Assembly (NCBI GenBank): GCA_041583495.1
Contig: JBFHFS010000076.1
Coordinates: 1 to 21,658 of the forward strand
Direction of reading: 5' to 3'
DNA: 21,658 nt
Source of the DNA: JBFHFS01 sp041583495
GTDB taxonomy: Bacteria; Bacteroidota; Bacteroidia; Bacteroidales; Marinilabiliaceae
Position 1 is the stretch's first letter; each line of letters opens with the position of its first letter. The notes beneath the pieces are model-generated. The model was not told where the DNA came from, ran no database searches, and saw only the letters and a program-made list of their open reading frames with translations. Made by a program: the position numbers and the translations under genes. Shown here in pieces: positions 1-6,505 of the stretch.

Positions 1-77
1 ACGGACGGTGAATTCCTTCTGTTCAGGTCGTTGCCGCCTTCCTGAGCCCGGGGGGAATGCCGTGGTTCGGTTTGGCA

Positions 78-115
78 GACCGGTCCAGGGATCACTGCCG
101 GTCCCCATTATTTTT
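78..115 (+). terminator. weak terminator-like hairpin in left flank
   Basis: The arms GACCGG (78-83) and CCGGTC (98-103) can pair across a 14-nt loop and are followed by CCCATTATTTTT. The T-tract is interrupted and the stem is short. It would end a plus-strand gene lying to the left of the window, whose coding end I cannot identify. The rest of 1-132 is GC-richer than the island to its right and is probably chromosomal flank; I recognise no gene in it. Confidence 0.2.
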
Positions 116-132
116 AAGTTTGACCAATTGGC

Positions 133-263
133 CCATAACGGCTCGAATATGCGTAGTGCGGGATTTCAAAGCACTGCACTATCAAACCGCTACATTGTTT
201 ATTAAATGCTTTAATGTTCAAATTTACCAAATCGCCCCGCATTACGTATATTTATTGTTAGGT
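133..263. repeat. attC-like 131-bp palindrome, copy A (left island boundary)
   Basis: This imperfect palindrome has outer boxes CCATAAC (133-139) and GTTAGGT (257-263). The second box fits the integron core consensus GTTRRRY; in the first, only the AAC end fits RYYYAAC well. Inside them, after an unpaired spacer of 5 nt on the left and 3 nt on the right, is an 18-bp stem, 145-162 with 236-253: 15 Watson-Crick pairs and three G.T wobbles on the plus strand. The apical part, beginning ATTTCAAAGCACT at 163, is nearly identical to copy B (27 of 29 bases in its first block) and aligns with it without gaps; both copies are exactly 131 bp. The stem sequences of A and B differ, yet each is self-complementary. 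Box, spacer and stem resemble the R box, unpaired central spacer and L stem of an attC site. Integrase recognition is inferred, not shown. Confidence 0.6.
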
Positions 264-306
264 TTTCGTGCTTTATTTTCCGCAGTCTGTCCGTGTGTTA
301 GGGCAG

Positions 307-369
307 CCATACTCTTTGACAAGTTTTGGGTTGTGTGACAGCCTTTGAGCGACTTGGCAATGTGTATGG
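307..369. repeat. T.T-mismatch hairpin, copy 1 (downstream of herA)
   Basis: The outer stem is CCATAC (307-312) with GTATGG (364-369). Next is the core TCT (313-315) opposite TGT (361-363), which gives T.T, C-G, T.T. The inner stem is TTGACAAGT (316-324) with ACTTGGCAA (352-360), with a single A.G mismatch, closing a 27-nt loop. It lies about 43 bp beyond palindrome A, the same spacing as copy 3 has from palindrome B. The following GTTGGCTATT overlaps the herA stop codon. There is no T-run, so it is not an ordinary intrinsic terminator. Confidence 0.65.
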
Positions 370-383
370 TTGCGAAGGGTTGG

Positions 384-2147
384 CTATTTTCTACTTTGTC
401 TTCTATAGTTTTCTACTGCTTTATTATAATCGGTCGTCTTGTCTTTTTCATTCCATTCTGTCCAGAAATCAATTGTGCTACTTAATGGTCGATTCTCTTC
501 TTTTGGCATATCTAGCATTATTCTTGACGGTAATAATACAGCATCACCTAATACTATTGTCTCGCCAACATCTAAGGTCGGTAGTATGTCCGCAAATACA
601 GTTAGGTTATCGGACATAAAAGATTTCACTGTACTTTGGTCTTGTTTGTTAGAAAGCCGTAATGACATAATATTATTACATTGACTAAGTATTGTTTCGC
701 TAACATCAGATGGTCTTTGACTGACTACAAGTAAACTAACACCATACTTTCGTCCTTCTTTGGCAATCTTCTCAAAGTTTTCTAATGCTCTTTTCTCGTT
801 AGGATTATTTTCTCCCTTTTTCGGTAGATATAAATGAGCTTCGTCACATACCAAGGCTAATGGGTGTCTTTCTGATTTCTCAGTCCAAAACTGAACATTG
901 TATAAAATCCTAGCGACCAAACCAATTATAATAGGTAATACATCAGATGGAACTTCTGAAAAGTCAACTATTTTTATGCCAGAATTATCTCCTTTAAATT
1001 CTATTAACTGTTCAATAATTTCAGTCAATGCAGTATAAGCATTAAGTTCAGATGGATGTTTAAATAAAAATCCGTAACGTTTATCTGCTACTTTAACATC
1101 TAAACGAGTTAATAATCGGCTGAAACTTCCATTAAAATCACCTTTCTTCTCACTACCAGCTTTGGCACCTGGCACCATTTCATCATTTAATCGTTTCAAC
1201 TCTGTTATCACTGAATCAAGTTCATAGGGAACAGGACTATCAATAGTAAATGAGTTAATTACTTCATTTTTTTTGTTAGCCCTCAAGTGTTTTAATTTTT
1301 CATCACTTACTAATTTTTGAAACATCATGACCTGATTGTGAGCTGAAAACTCAGAACGGTCAATAAACATTGCTTGCATCTCTTCAGAGTTAAGAAGCCA
1401 GTACGGTAAAAAGAGAATGTCATCATCCTTAGTTCCCAAATCATCTGGGCCAGCAATTCGTAATTGTTTTGCAAATTTTAATGTTGAATATTCCCCGTGC
1501 AAATCAAAAACTATCATTTTAGTTGTTGGTAAATCTGCTGCTTTTTCCAGAATAGATGCAACTGTCCATGACTTACCAGAACCTGTACTACCTAGTATGG
1601 CAGCATGACGCTGAAAAAACTTATCACCATTTAATTGAGCACGAGCCTTTTCGCTTAACGAATATTTACCTATATCAAGAGAAACATCTGATTTTGATTT
1701 TGCAGAAAGTAAGCCCATAAAATTCTCCAAGTTTTTACTTTCAATAGAAAAGACTTCGGCATCAATATCTGGTATCTCTTGAATAGAACGTGAAAAATAA
1801 TTTATTTCTGTTCCTTTCTTTCCTTTAAATGTAGCAACAATTGCAATCGTTACAATATTTGAAACTCTTTCTAGAATTGAATCAGCACTTACGGGACTTG
1901 TGTCTTCATCATCATTTGGTTGCACTATTGTTTTTAACTGCTCTGTCGATGGATTTTTAATGACTCTTTCAACTATTGCAATTGCCCATTCTTCAACAGC
2001 TGATGATATTTTGACTGCAACCAACCGACCAACTCTAGCAAGTTTAAGCTCTTTTGGTTTAACATCTAAACTTAATTTAGTTGTATCAACATAAACTACT
2101 TTTCCTACGTAATCTGTTTCTGCATTAAAATCAAAAAGGTTTGCCAT
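384..2147 (-). CDS. HerA-family ATPase of a SIR2-HerA anti-phage system
   Basis: This is a HerA/FtsK-superfamily ATPase of 587 residues (DUF87 type). The N-terminal part, about residues 1-165, resembles the HAS-barrel region. Walker A is GSTGSGKS at 186-193 and Walker B is ALVCDEAH at 431-438. A sensor-like SQRP (476-479) follows, within the usual HerA stretch EGRKYGVSLLVVSQRPSDV. HerA proteins form hexameric rings. In SIR2-HerA defence the ring assembles with SIR2 into a large complex that degrades NAD+ and nucleic acid on infection (family knowledge). It starts 3 bp after the sir2 stop, so the two are almost certainly co-transcribed. The stop codon (384-386) lies inside the conserved repeat sequence GTTGGCTATT, suggesting that the 3' end was fused to the cassette end. 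Identification as a HerA ATPase is firm; the defence role rests on the SIR2 partner. Confidence 0.9.
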   Translation of the reverse strand: MANLFDFNAETDYVGKVVYVDTTKLSLDVKPKELKLARVGRLVAVKISSAVEEWAIAIVERVIKNPSTEQLKTIVQPNDDEDTSPVSADSILERVSNIVTIAIVATFKGKKGTEINYFSRSIQEIPDIDAEVFSIESKNLENFMGLLSAKSKSDVSLDIGKYSLSEKARAQLNGDKFFQRHAAILGSTGSGKSWTVASILEKAADLPTTKMIVFDLHGEYSTLKFAKQLRIAGPDDLGTKDDDILFLPYWLLNSEEMQAMFIDRSEFSAHNQVMMFQKLVSDEKLKHLRANKKNEVINSFTIDSPVPYELDSVITELKRLNDEMVPGAKAGSEKKGDFNGSFSRLLTRLDVKVADKRYGFLFKHPSELNAYTALTEIIEQLIEFKGDNSGIKIVDFSEVPSDVLPIIIGLVARILYNVQFWTEKSERHPLALVCDEAHLYLPKKGENNPNEKRALENFEKIAKEGRKYGVSLLVVSQRPSDVSETILSQCNNIMSLRLSNKQDQSTVKSFMSDNLTVFADILPTLDVGETIVLGDAVLLPSRIMLDMPKEENRPLSSTIDFWTEWNEKDKTTDYNKAVENYRRQSRK

Positions 2148-2150
2148 TAT

Positions 2151-3203
2151 CTATAATATTTCATTCGCAAATTCGTCAATTTGCCAAATCGGTTTGTTAT
2201 GTTCTATTTTACATCCTTTGTAGTTTATAATAGCACCGCCACTATAATTATCACTTATTGCAATTATCTCTGGATTTTCACTAATTATCGTTTTTGCATT
2301 TCCGATTAAATCTTTAGTTACAATTATTGCTCTGCGACTAATTTGATTTATATTTTGACATATTTTTTTATCTATATCAATGTCATTAAAACCATAGCCT
2401 ACAAATAAGTATGTTTGAGCCTTGTCAATTGCATTATCCATTTCGCGATAAAAATGCCTATTCTCAACTATCCTTTTATGTTTAGTTTCACCAGGAGTAA
2501 TAATAAATCTCTCATAATCATTAATACTTTCAAAATAAGATAAGCTGTCATTACGATATACATTTTCACTCTTTACAAAATAGTTCAAGGAACCATGTAC
2601 CTTATGCAATCTGATATGTGGCTTAACTTTTGAATAGACTTTTCTTGATTTATTATCATTTTCAAATCTGTTGAATACTTGCTCAGACTCAACCCAATCA
2701 AATCTTTTTTGAACTCCTCCATAAAACCCGTCATTATAATCAATATTACAATGCGATAAAGCATTCTCAATAATTAAATCATAATTTGGTGTAATTATAT
2801 CAATAATTGGATTTGTATAAGAAAATGCATTTTTAAGTCGTTCAAAAAGAGCTATTATTGGAATGTTACCAATAGAAATTTTGGAGATATTATTATAATT
2901 TACTTTCGCAACATGTTTTCCTGTTTCGATAATTATACTTTCAAGTAAGAAATCAGACTTTACAACATTTAATGAGTTCTCAAAGTCAATCTTGTTTTTT
3001 AAATTTTCGAGTACCAAATTCCACTCGTTTTCAGCTTTTTTATTGCCTTTAATTACAGAAGGTACAGCTGATTTTAAATGAGATTCCAAAGCTCCCATAC
3101 CAAAATCAAAATCAACCGAAATTGAACTGCCTGTTCCGATTATCAGAGCGAGTTGTTTTCGAAGTCTTTCTTGTATTTCTTGATATATTTCGTTTAAATC
3201 CAT
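2151..3203 (-). CDS. SIR2-family NADase, effector of the SIR2-HerA system
   Basis: This is a standalone SIR2 domain protein of 350 residues. It has the Rossmann NAD-binding motif IIGTGSS (21-27), followed by DFDFGMGAL where sirtuins carry their NAD loop; TPNYD (138-142) with the invariant Asn140; the catalytic-type His203 in KVHGS; and FVGYGFND (267-274) near the NAD adenosine site. I see no zinc-ribbon cysteines, which separates it from deacetylase sirtuins and fits the defence SIR2 NADases (as in Thoeris and prokaryotic Argonaute partners). It is first in a two-gene unit, 3 bp ahead of the herA start. The expected outcome is NAD+ depletion and growth arrest of infected cells. It is strongly AT-rich compared with the chromosomal genes on the right. 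The start at 3203 leaves about 33 bp to the first repeat hairpin, so its promoter must lie within or overlap the repeat region. Confidence 0.88.
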   Translation of the reverse strand: MDLNEIYQEIQERLRKQLALIIGTGSSISVDFDFGMGALESHLKSAVPSVIKGNKKAENEWNLVLENLKNKIDFENSLNVVKSDFLLESIIIETGKHVAKVNYNNISKISIGNIPIIALFERLKNAFSYTNPIIDIITPNYDLIIENALSHCNIDYNDGFYGGVQKRFDWVESEQVFNRFENDNKSRKVYSKVKPHIRLHKVHGSLNYFVKSENVYRNDSLSYFESINDYERFIITPGETKHKRIVENRHFYREMDNAIDKAQTYLFVGYGFNDIDIDKKICQNINQISRRAIIVTKDLIGNAKTIISENPEIIAISDNYSGGAIINYKGCKIEHNKPIWQIDEFANEIL

Positions 3204-3236
3204 TCTATCTTATTCGTATGTGGGTGTCGGCAAAAA

Positions 3237-3296
3237 TTTGGCTCTTTTACAAGCTGAAGATTTAGCCAGTGTGTTAGAGCTTGTAAATGTGCCAAA
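3237..3296. repeat. T.T-mismatch hairpin, copy 2 (upstream of sir2)
   Basis: The outer stem TTTGGC (3237-3242) pairs perfectly with GCCAAA (3291-3296). The core is TCT (3243-3245) opposite TGT (3288-3290). The inner stem TTTACAAGCT (3246-3255) pairs perfectly with AGCTTGTAAA (3278-3287) around a 22-nt loop. This is the strongest of the four copies, with 16 Watson-Crick pairs apart from the core. The stem sequence differs from the other copies while the core and the trailing TGTGCGTTGGCT are shared. It lies 31 bp left of palindrome B and in the 5' region of sir2, so it could also fold in the sir2-herA transcript. Confidence 0.7.
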
Positions 3297-3327
3297 TGTG
3301 CGTTGGCTGTGTCGCTCATTGCATGAA

Positions 3328-3458
3328 ACCTAACGGTTGGTGTATGAGGCGTTGGGCATTTCAAAGCACTTCACTGTCAAACCGCTGATATGTTTAGTAA
3401 ATGTACTTATATGCAAATTAACCACCTATTGCCCAATGACTTATACACATTGTTGTGC
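3328..3458. repeat. attC-like 131-bp palindrome, copy B (between cassettes)
   Basis: The outer boxes are ACCTAAC (3328-3334), a full RYYYAAC match, and GTTGTGC (3452-3458), one base off GTTRRRY. The unpaired spacers are 6 nt on the left and 4 nt on the right, the same 2-nt asymmetry as copy A. The 18-bp stem, 3341-3358 with 3430-3447, has 15 Watson-Crick pairs, two G.T wobbles and one G.A. The apical 70 bp are highly similar to copy A without gaps. The left box complements the right box of copy A, and the right box complements GCACAAC at 11062; the two sides of this site therefore belong to different cassettes. No open reading frame of note overlaps it. Confidence 0.65.
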
Positions 3459-3501
3459 GGTCGTACTTTTTATTTTTCCGTCCGTCAGCGTTGGCGAAAG
3501 A

Positions 3502-3560
3502 CATACTCTTTTGCAATTTTTGGTTGAAGCGTGGGCTTGTGTGAATTGCAAATGTGTATG
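3502..3560. repeat. T.T-mismatch hairpin, copy 3 (downstream of hsdM)
   Basis: The outer stem CATAC (3502-3506) pairs with GTATG (3556-3560). The core is TCT (3507-3509) opposite TGT (3553-3555). The inner stem TTTGCAATT (3510-3518) pairs perfectly with AATTGCAAA (3544-3552) around a 25-nt loop. It is flanked by a direct repeat GCGTTGGC on both sides, in CAGCGTTGGCG before and GTGCGTTGGCT after. It is separated by 43 bp from palindrome B. The hsdM stop is 27 bp further on. It has no T-tract on either side. Confidence 0.65.
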
Positions 3561-3586
3561 GCTTTGTGCGTTGGCTATTCATCCGT

Positions 3587-5233
3587 TCAGATTGTTTTCA
3601 GTCCAAGTTGTTTCAAATATTCGTTGTGTTCATTCCTAGACTTGGTTGCTTTCTTTTCAATTTCAGTCAGTTTTTCATTCACTTGTTCTAAGTCAATTAT
3701 TGGTTCTGCTATTGCGGTGCTGACATAACGTGAGATATTCAAGTTGTAGTCATTATCTAAAATTTCTGCCATTGGCACTCTTCGAGCATAGCGTTCTACT
3801 TTTTCTGGTCGGTTTTGATAGGTCTCAACGATTTTCAAAATATCATTAGGGTCGGCTTTTGTTCCGTCCCCATCACGCAATACGTTCTGACGCTTTTCTT
3901 TTTTATAGTGTTCACTTGCATTGATGAATAACACATCATCTTCTTTTTTACATTTTTTCAATACTAAAATGCAAACTGGAATTCCTGTTGAAAAGAATAG
4001 GTTAGAAGGTAATCCAATAACGGTGTCAATATTATTGTCCTTCAATAGTTTTTTCCGTATACTTTGTTCTGCTCCACCTCTAAATAACACTCCGTGTGGT
4101 AAAATAATTGCCATTGTGCCTTCTTCACTTAAATAGTGAAAACCGTGTAATAAAAAGGCAAAATCGGCTGCTGACTTTGGTGCCAAGCCATAATTTTTAA
4201 AACGGAAATCTTCGTTCATTGCTTCTGAAGCATCCCAACGTAAACTAAATGGCGGATTTGCTACAATGGCATCAAACTCTACTTTTTTGGCTGGGTTCAT
4301 TTCGTTGAAAATATCCCAGTCATTTTTTAAGGTGTCTCCGTGAAAAATTTCGAATTCTGAATCTTTTACTCCGTGAAGTAACATATTCATTCGTGCCAAG
4401 TTGTAGGTGGTAATGTTTTTTTCTTGGCCATATATTCGGCTAATTGTTCCACCACCAGGTTGGTCTTCAATCTTATTCTTAACGTTGAGTAACAACGAAC
4501 CCGAACCACAAGCAAAATCCAATACTTTATTGAGTTTTTTCTTTTTACCTTCTTTTGGGTTTTGGCTATCAAGAGTTACGATTTCTGAAAGAATTGAGGA
4601 TATTTCTTGTGGTGTATAAAACTCACCTGCTTTTTTACCAGAACCTGCTGCAAATTGCCCAATCAAATATTCGTAAGCATCTCCAAGGGTATCGCTGTCT
4701 GTCGAGAAACCCGAAATACCTTCGGCAATTTTTGTAATAATCTTGCAAAGCTTTTCATTTCTAGCTTCATAGTTCTTCCCTAATTTCTCAGAATCTAGGT
4801 TAATTTCAGAAAACAATCCTTTAAAAGCACTTTCAAATGATTCATTTTCTATGTACTTAAAACCCTTTTGCAGTGTTTTTAACAAATCTTCGTGCTGTGT
4901 TCTTGCGAGCTCTGATATGCTGCTCCATAAATATTGCGGCTCAATCACATAATGCACTTTTCTCCGCATTTGTTTCTCAAACTCTACCACATCATTTGGG
5001 TTGGCTTTATACCAAATGGAAAGCGGGGTGCGTTTGTCTTTTGCTTCTAATTTTGGATAGTCTGACCCCAATTCTTTTTTAACCGAAGCTTCATAATTAT
5101 CGGATAGGTAGCGTAAAAAGAGGAACGAGAGCATATAATCACGAAAATCATCTGCATTCATTGCACCTCTTAAACTATCTGCTATATCCCAAAGGGTTTT
5201 GCCTAATTCTTCTTGTTTTTGTTTTGCTGTCAT
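3587..5233 (-). CDS. hsdM: type I restriction-modification DNA methyltransferase subunit HsdM
   Basis: N6-adenine methyltransferase subunit of a type I R-M complex (M2S for methylation, R2M2S for cleavage), 548 residues. The N-terminal helical HsdM domain (LGKTLWDIADSLRGAM, 10-25) is followed by the type I signature GEFYTPQ (203-209), the SAM-binding motif DFACGSGSLLL (239-249) and the catalytic motif IV NPPF (326-329), where the target adenine is flipped. All key residues are present and the length is normal. It is the last gene of the operon, 9 bp after the PrrC-like gene. The order R-S-PrrC-M differs from the E. coli prr locus, where the nuclease gene sits between hsdS and hsdR. Confidence 0.96.
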   Translation of the reverse strand: MTAKQKQEELGKTLWDIADSLRGAMNADDFRDYMLSFLFLRYLSDNYEASVKKELGSDYPKLEAKDKRTPLSIWYKANPNDVVEFEKQMRRKVHYVIEPQYLWSSISELARTQHEDLLKTLQKGFKYIENESFESAFKGLFSEINLDSEKLGKNYEARNEKLCKIITKIAEGISGFSTDSDTLGDAYEYLIGQFAAGSGKKAGEFYTPQEISSILSEIVTLDSQNPKEGKKKKLNKVLDFACGSGSLLLNVKNKIEDQPGGGTISRIYGQEKNITTYNLARMNMLLHGVKDSEFEIFHGDTLKNDWDIFNEMNPAKKVEFDAIVANPPFSLRWDASEAMNEDFRFKNYGLAPKSAADFAFLLHGFHYLSEEGTMAIILPHGVLFRGGAEQSIRKKLLKDNNIDTVIGLPSNLFFSTGIPVCILVLKKCKKEDDVLFINASEHYKKEKRQNVLRDGDGTKADPNDILKIVETYQNRPEKVERYARRVPMAEILDNDYNLNISRYVSTAIAEPIIDLEQVNEKLTEIEKKATKSRNEHNEYLKQLGLKTI

Positions 5234-5242
5234 ATTTTGACT

Positions 5243-6505
5243 TTATTTTTTTAGCAGTTCTGGTAAATTGAATTGGTATTTATCCAAAAAAGCATTTAGT
5301 ATTCGTTCAAATAAATCTTTGTTATCTACTCCCATTTCTACTGGGTCGTATATTGAGTATTTGCCGTGACTTAATAAATTTAAAGCACGTTCAAATAAAA
5401 TATCATCTTTATCAATGCCATAAATACATTTCCCAAAATCATCAAGCCCAAAAAATGTAGCTGTTTTTTCTAAGATGCTTCGAAGTGAATTGAAATGATA
5501 GGTGTTTACTTTTCCTGATTTTGTAGCTTGTTTTAGTTCACTCAAGACAGCTACGTGATGAAAGAATGGTGTGTCATCTGTTTTTTGAAGTGTATGGCTT
5601 TCTTCACTGTTTTTATGTAAGAAATAACGATTGTGGTTAAATCTTTTGAGTTCATTGCACATTACATTAAAAAACAGACTGTGATGTGAAGACACCACAA
5701 TTTTTACTTTCTCATCTTCAGTTTTTGTTACAATTCTTTTCTCCCCACCATCTTCAATTTCTTTTGTAACTGCCCGTTTTAATAATTTGGATAAATCACT
5801 TGCTACTGCAATTGCATTATTGTCATCAAGTGATGAAATTGGGTCATCTACATAGATATATTTAACCCAAGAATAAGTGCCATCTTCCTCAGCATCTATG
5901 GCTAATTCACTAATTGCCAAGAAAACACACCAAACAAAAATATTTTCCTCTCCTCTAGATATTTTAATGTTAGGCTCTATGATGTATTCAGGTTCTTTAT
6001 TGTTAGGGTTTTTAGGATTGTATTTTGGATTTTTTACTTGCTTTTTAAAGGTAATTCGCCAATTATCGTAATCAATGTCAAAATCGAAAGTGGCATACCG
6101 TTCTAAGTAAGAAAATATCTTTTCGTCTAAGGCTAATTCTTTAAAACCACTAAAAAATTTAGACTGAGCGTTCATTTGCAAAACACGGGAAGTGTCATAT
6201 TCTAAATCATTGTCCCAAACAAATAAGTCTTCTGTAAAAGCATTAAAATATAAAGTGTCGCCGACTATTGCGTCTTCGGTTTTGGGTTTGCCTTTTTTAT
6301 CCAGTATAACGTTTCCTTTATTGTCTTTTAATTCAACCTTAATTTTCTTTTTCCCTTTTTCCTTAAAAGCCATTGAGGTTCTGGTTTTACCAGTTCCATT
6401 GTAGGCGTATAGCAAAACAAAATCATTGGTTTTTAAGTCATCTCTAAAACGAGTTACCAGACCGCCCAATGTTTTATATGTAAATAACTTTCTTTGAGCA
6501 CTCAT
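5243..6505 (-). CDS. PrrC-like ABC ATPase, probable anticodon nuclease
   Basis: This 420-residue protein has an ABC-type ATPase domain and a short C-terminal domain. Motifs seen: Walker A AYNGTGKT (34-41), with Ala replacing the usual first Gly; ABC signature ISRGE (182-186); Walker B plus D-loop YVDDPISSLD (218-227); and switch His in SSHHS (272-276). The C-terminal part holds LRSILE, with Arg342 and Glu346 spaced R-x3-E, and His380 in LLSHGKYS, 34 residues after the Glu and 40 from the end. E. coli PrrC uses Arg320-Glu324-His356 in a protein of 396 residues, so spacing and distance to the C-terminus nearly match. PrrC is kept silent by its type I R-M partner and cleaves tRNA when a phage disables restriction (family knowledge). 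The ATGA overlap with hsdS supports co-regulation. The tRNA target is unknown; a non-nuclease RloA-type ATPase is the alternative. Confidence 0.65.
   Translation of the reverse strand: MSAQRKLFTYKTLGGLVTRFRDDLKTNDFVLLYAYNGTGKTRTSMAFKEKGKKKIKVELKDNKGNVILDKKGKPKTEDAIVGDTLYFNAFTEDLFVWDNDLEYDTSRVLQMNAQSKFFSGFKELALDEKIFSYLERYATFDFDIDYDNWRITFKKQVKNPKYNPKNPNNKEPEYIIEPNIKISRGEENIFVWCVFLAISELAIDAEEDGTYSWVKYIYVDDPISSLDDNNAIAVASDLSKLLKRAVTKEIEDGGEKRIVTKTEDEKVKIVVSSHHSLFFNVMCNELKRFNHNRYFLHKNSEESHTLQKTDDTPFFHHVAVLSELKQATKSGKVNTYHFNSLRSILEKTATFFGLDDFGKCIYGIDKDDILFERALNLLSHGKYSIYDPVEMGVDNKDLFERILNAFLDKYQFNLPELLKK

Larger units (their letters stand above)
139..3333 (-). mobile_element. inferred cassette 1: SIR2-HerA defence unit, 3,195 bp
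   Basis: The boundaries are set at the integron-type cut G|TTRRRY read on the minus strand in elements B (3334/3333) and A (139/138). The test of a cassette is that its two ends rebuild one matched site when circularised. The minus-strand start box GTTAGGT (complement of 3328-3334) is the exact 7/7 complement of the end box ACCTAAC (complement of 257-263). With this orientation sir2 and herA read forward, and the palindrome lies on their 3' side, as is usual for integron cassettes. Read on the plus strand the cassette would be 258-3452, the same length. Both ends carry a T.T-mismatch hairpin. Cassettes usually hold one small gene, so a two-gene 3.2-kb cassette is unusual. No integrase is present here. 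Confidence 0.5.

Noticed and set aside
3190..3300. Promoter for sir2-herA at the near-consensus AATTTTTG on the minus strand
   Set aside because: The first base of TAnnTTTG is wrong, no -33 element is suitably placed, and the sequence is part of hairpin copy 2; too weak to list.
133..3458. The two palindromes as a CRISPR array or simple tandem repeat
   Set aside because: There are only two full copies 3 kb apart, no regular spacers and no cas genes; the repeats are long palindromes with gene cargo between them.
307..3560. T.T-mismatch hairpins as intrinsic terminators of herA and hsdM
   Set aside because: No T-tract follows on either strand, and two of the four copies are upstream of the operons, so termination does not explain the set.
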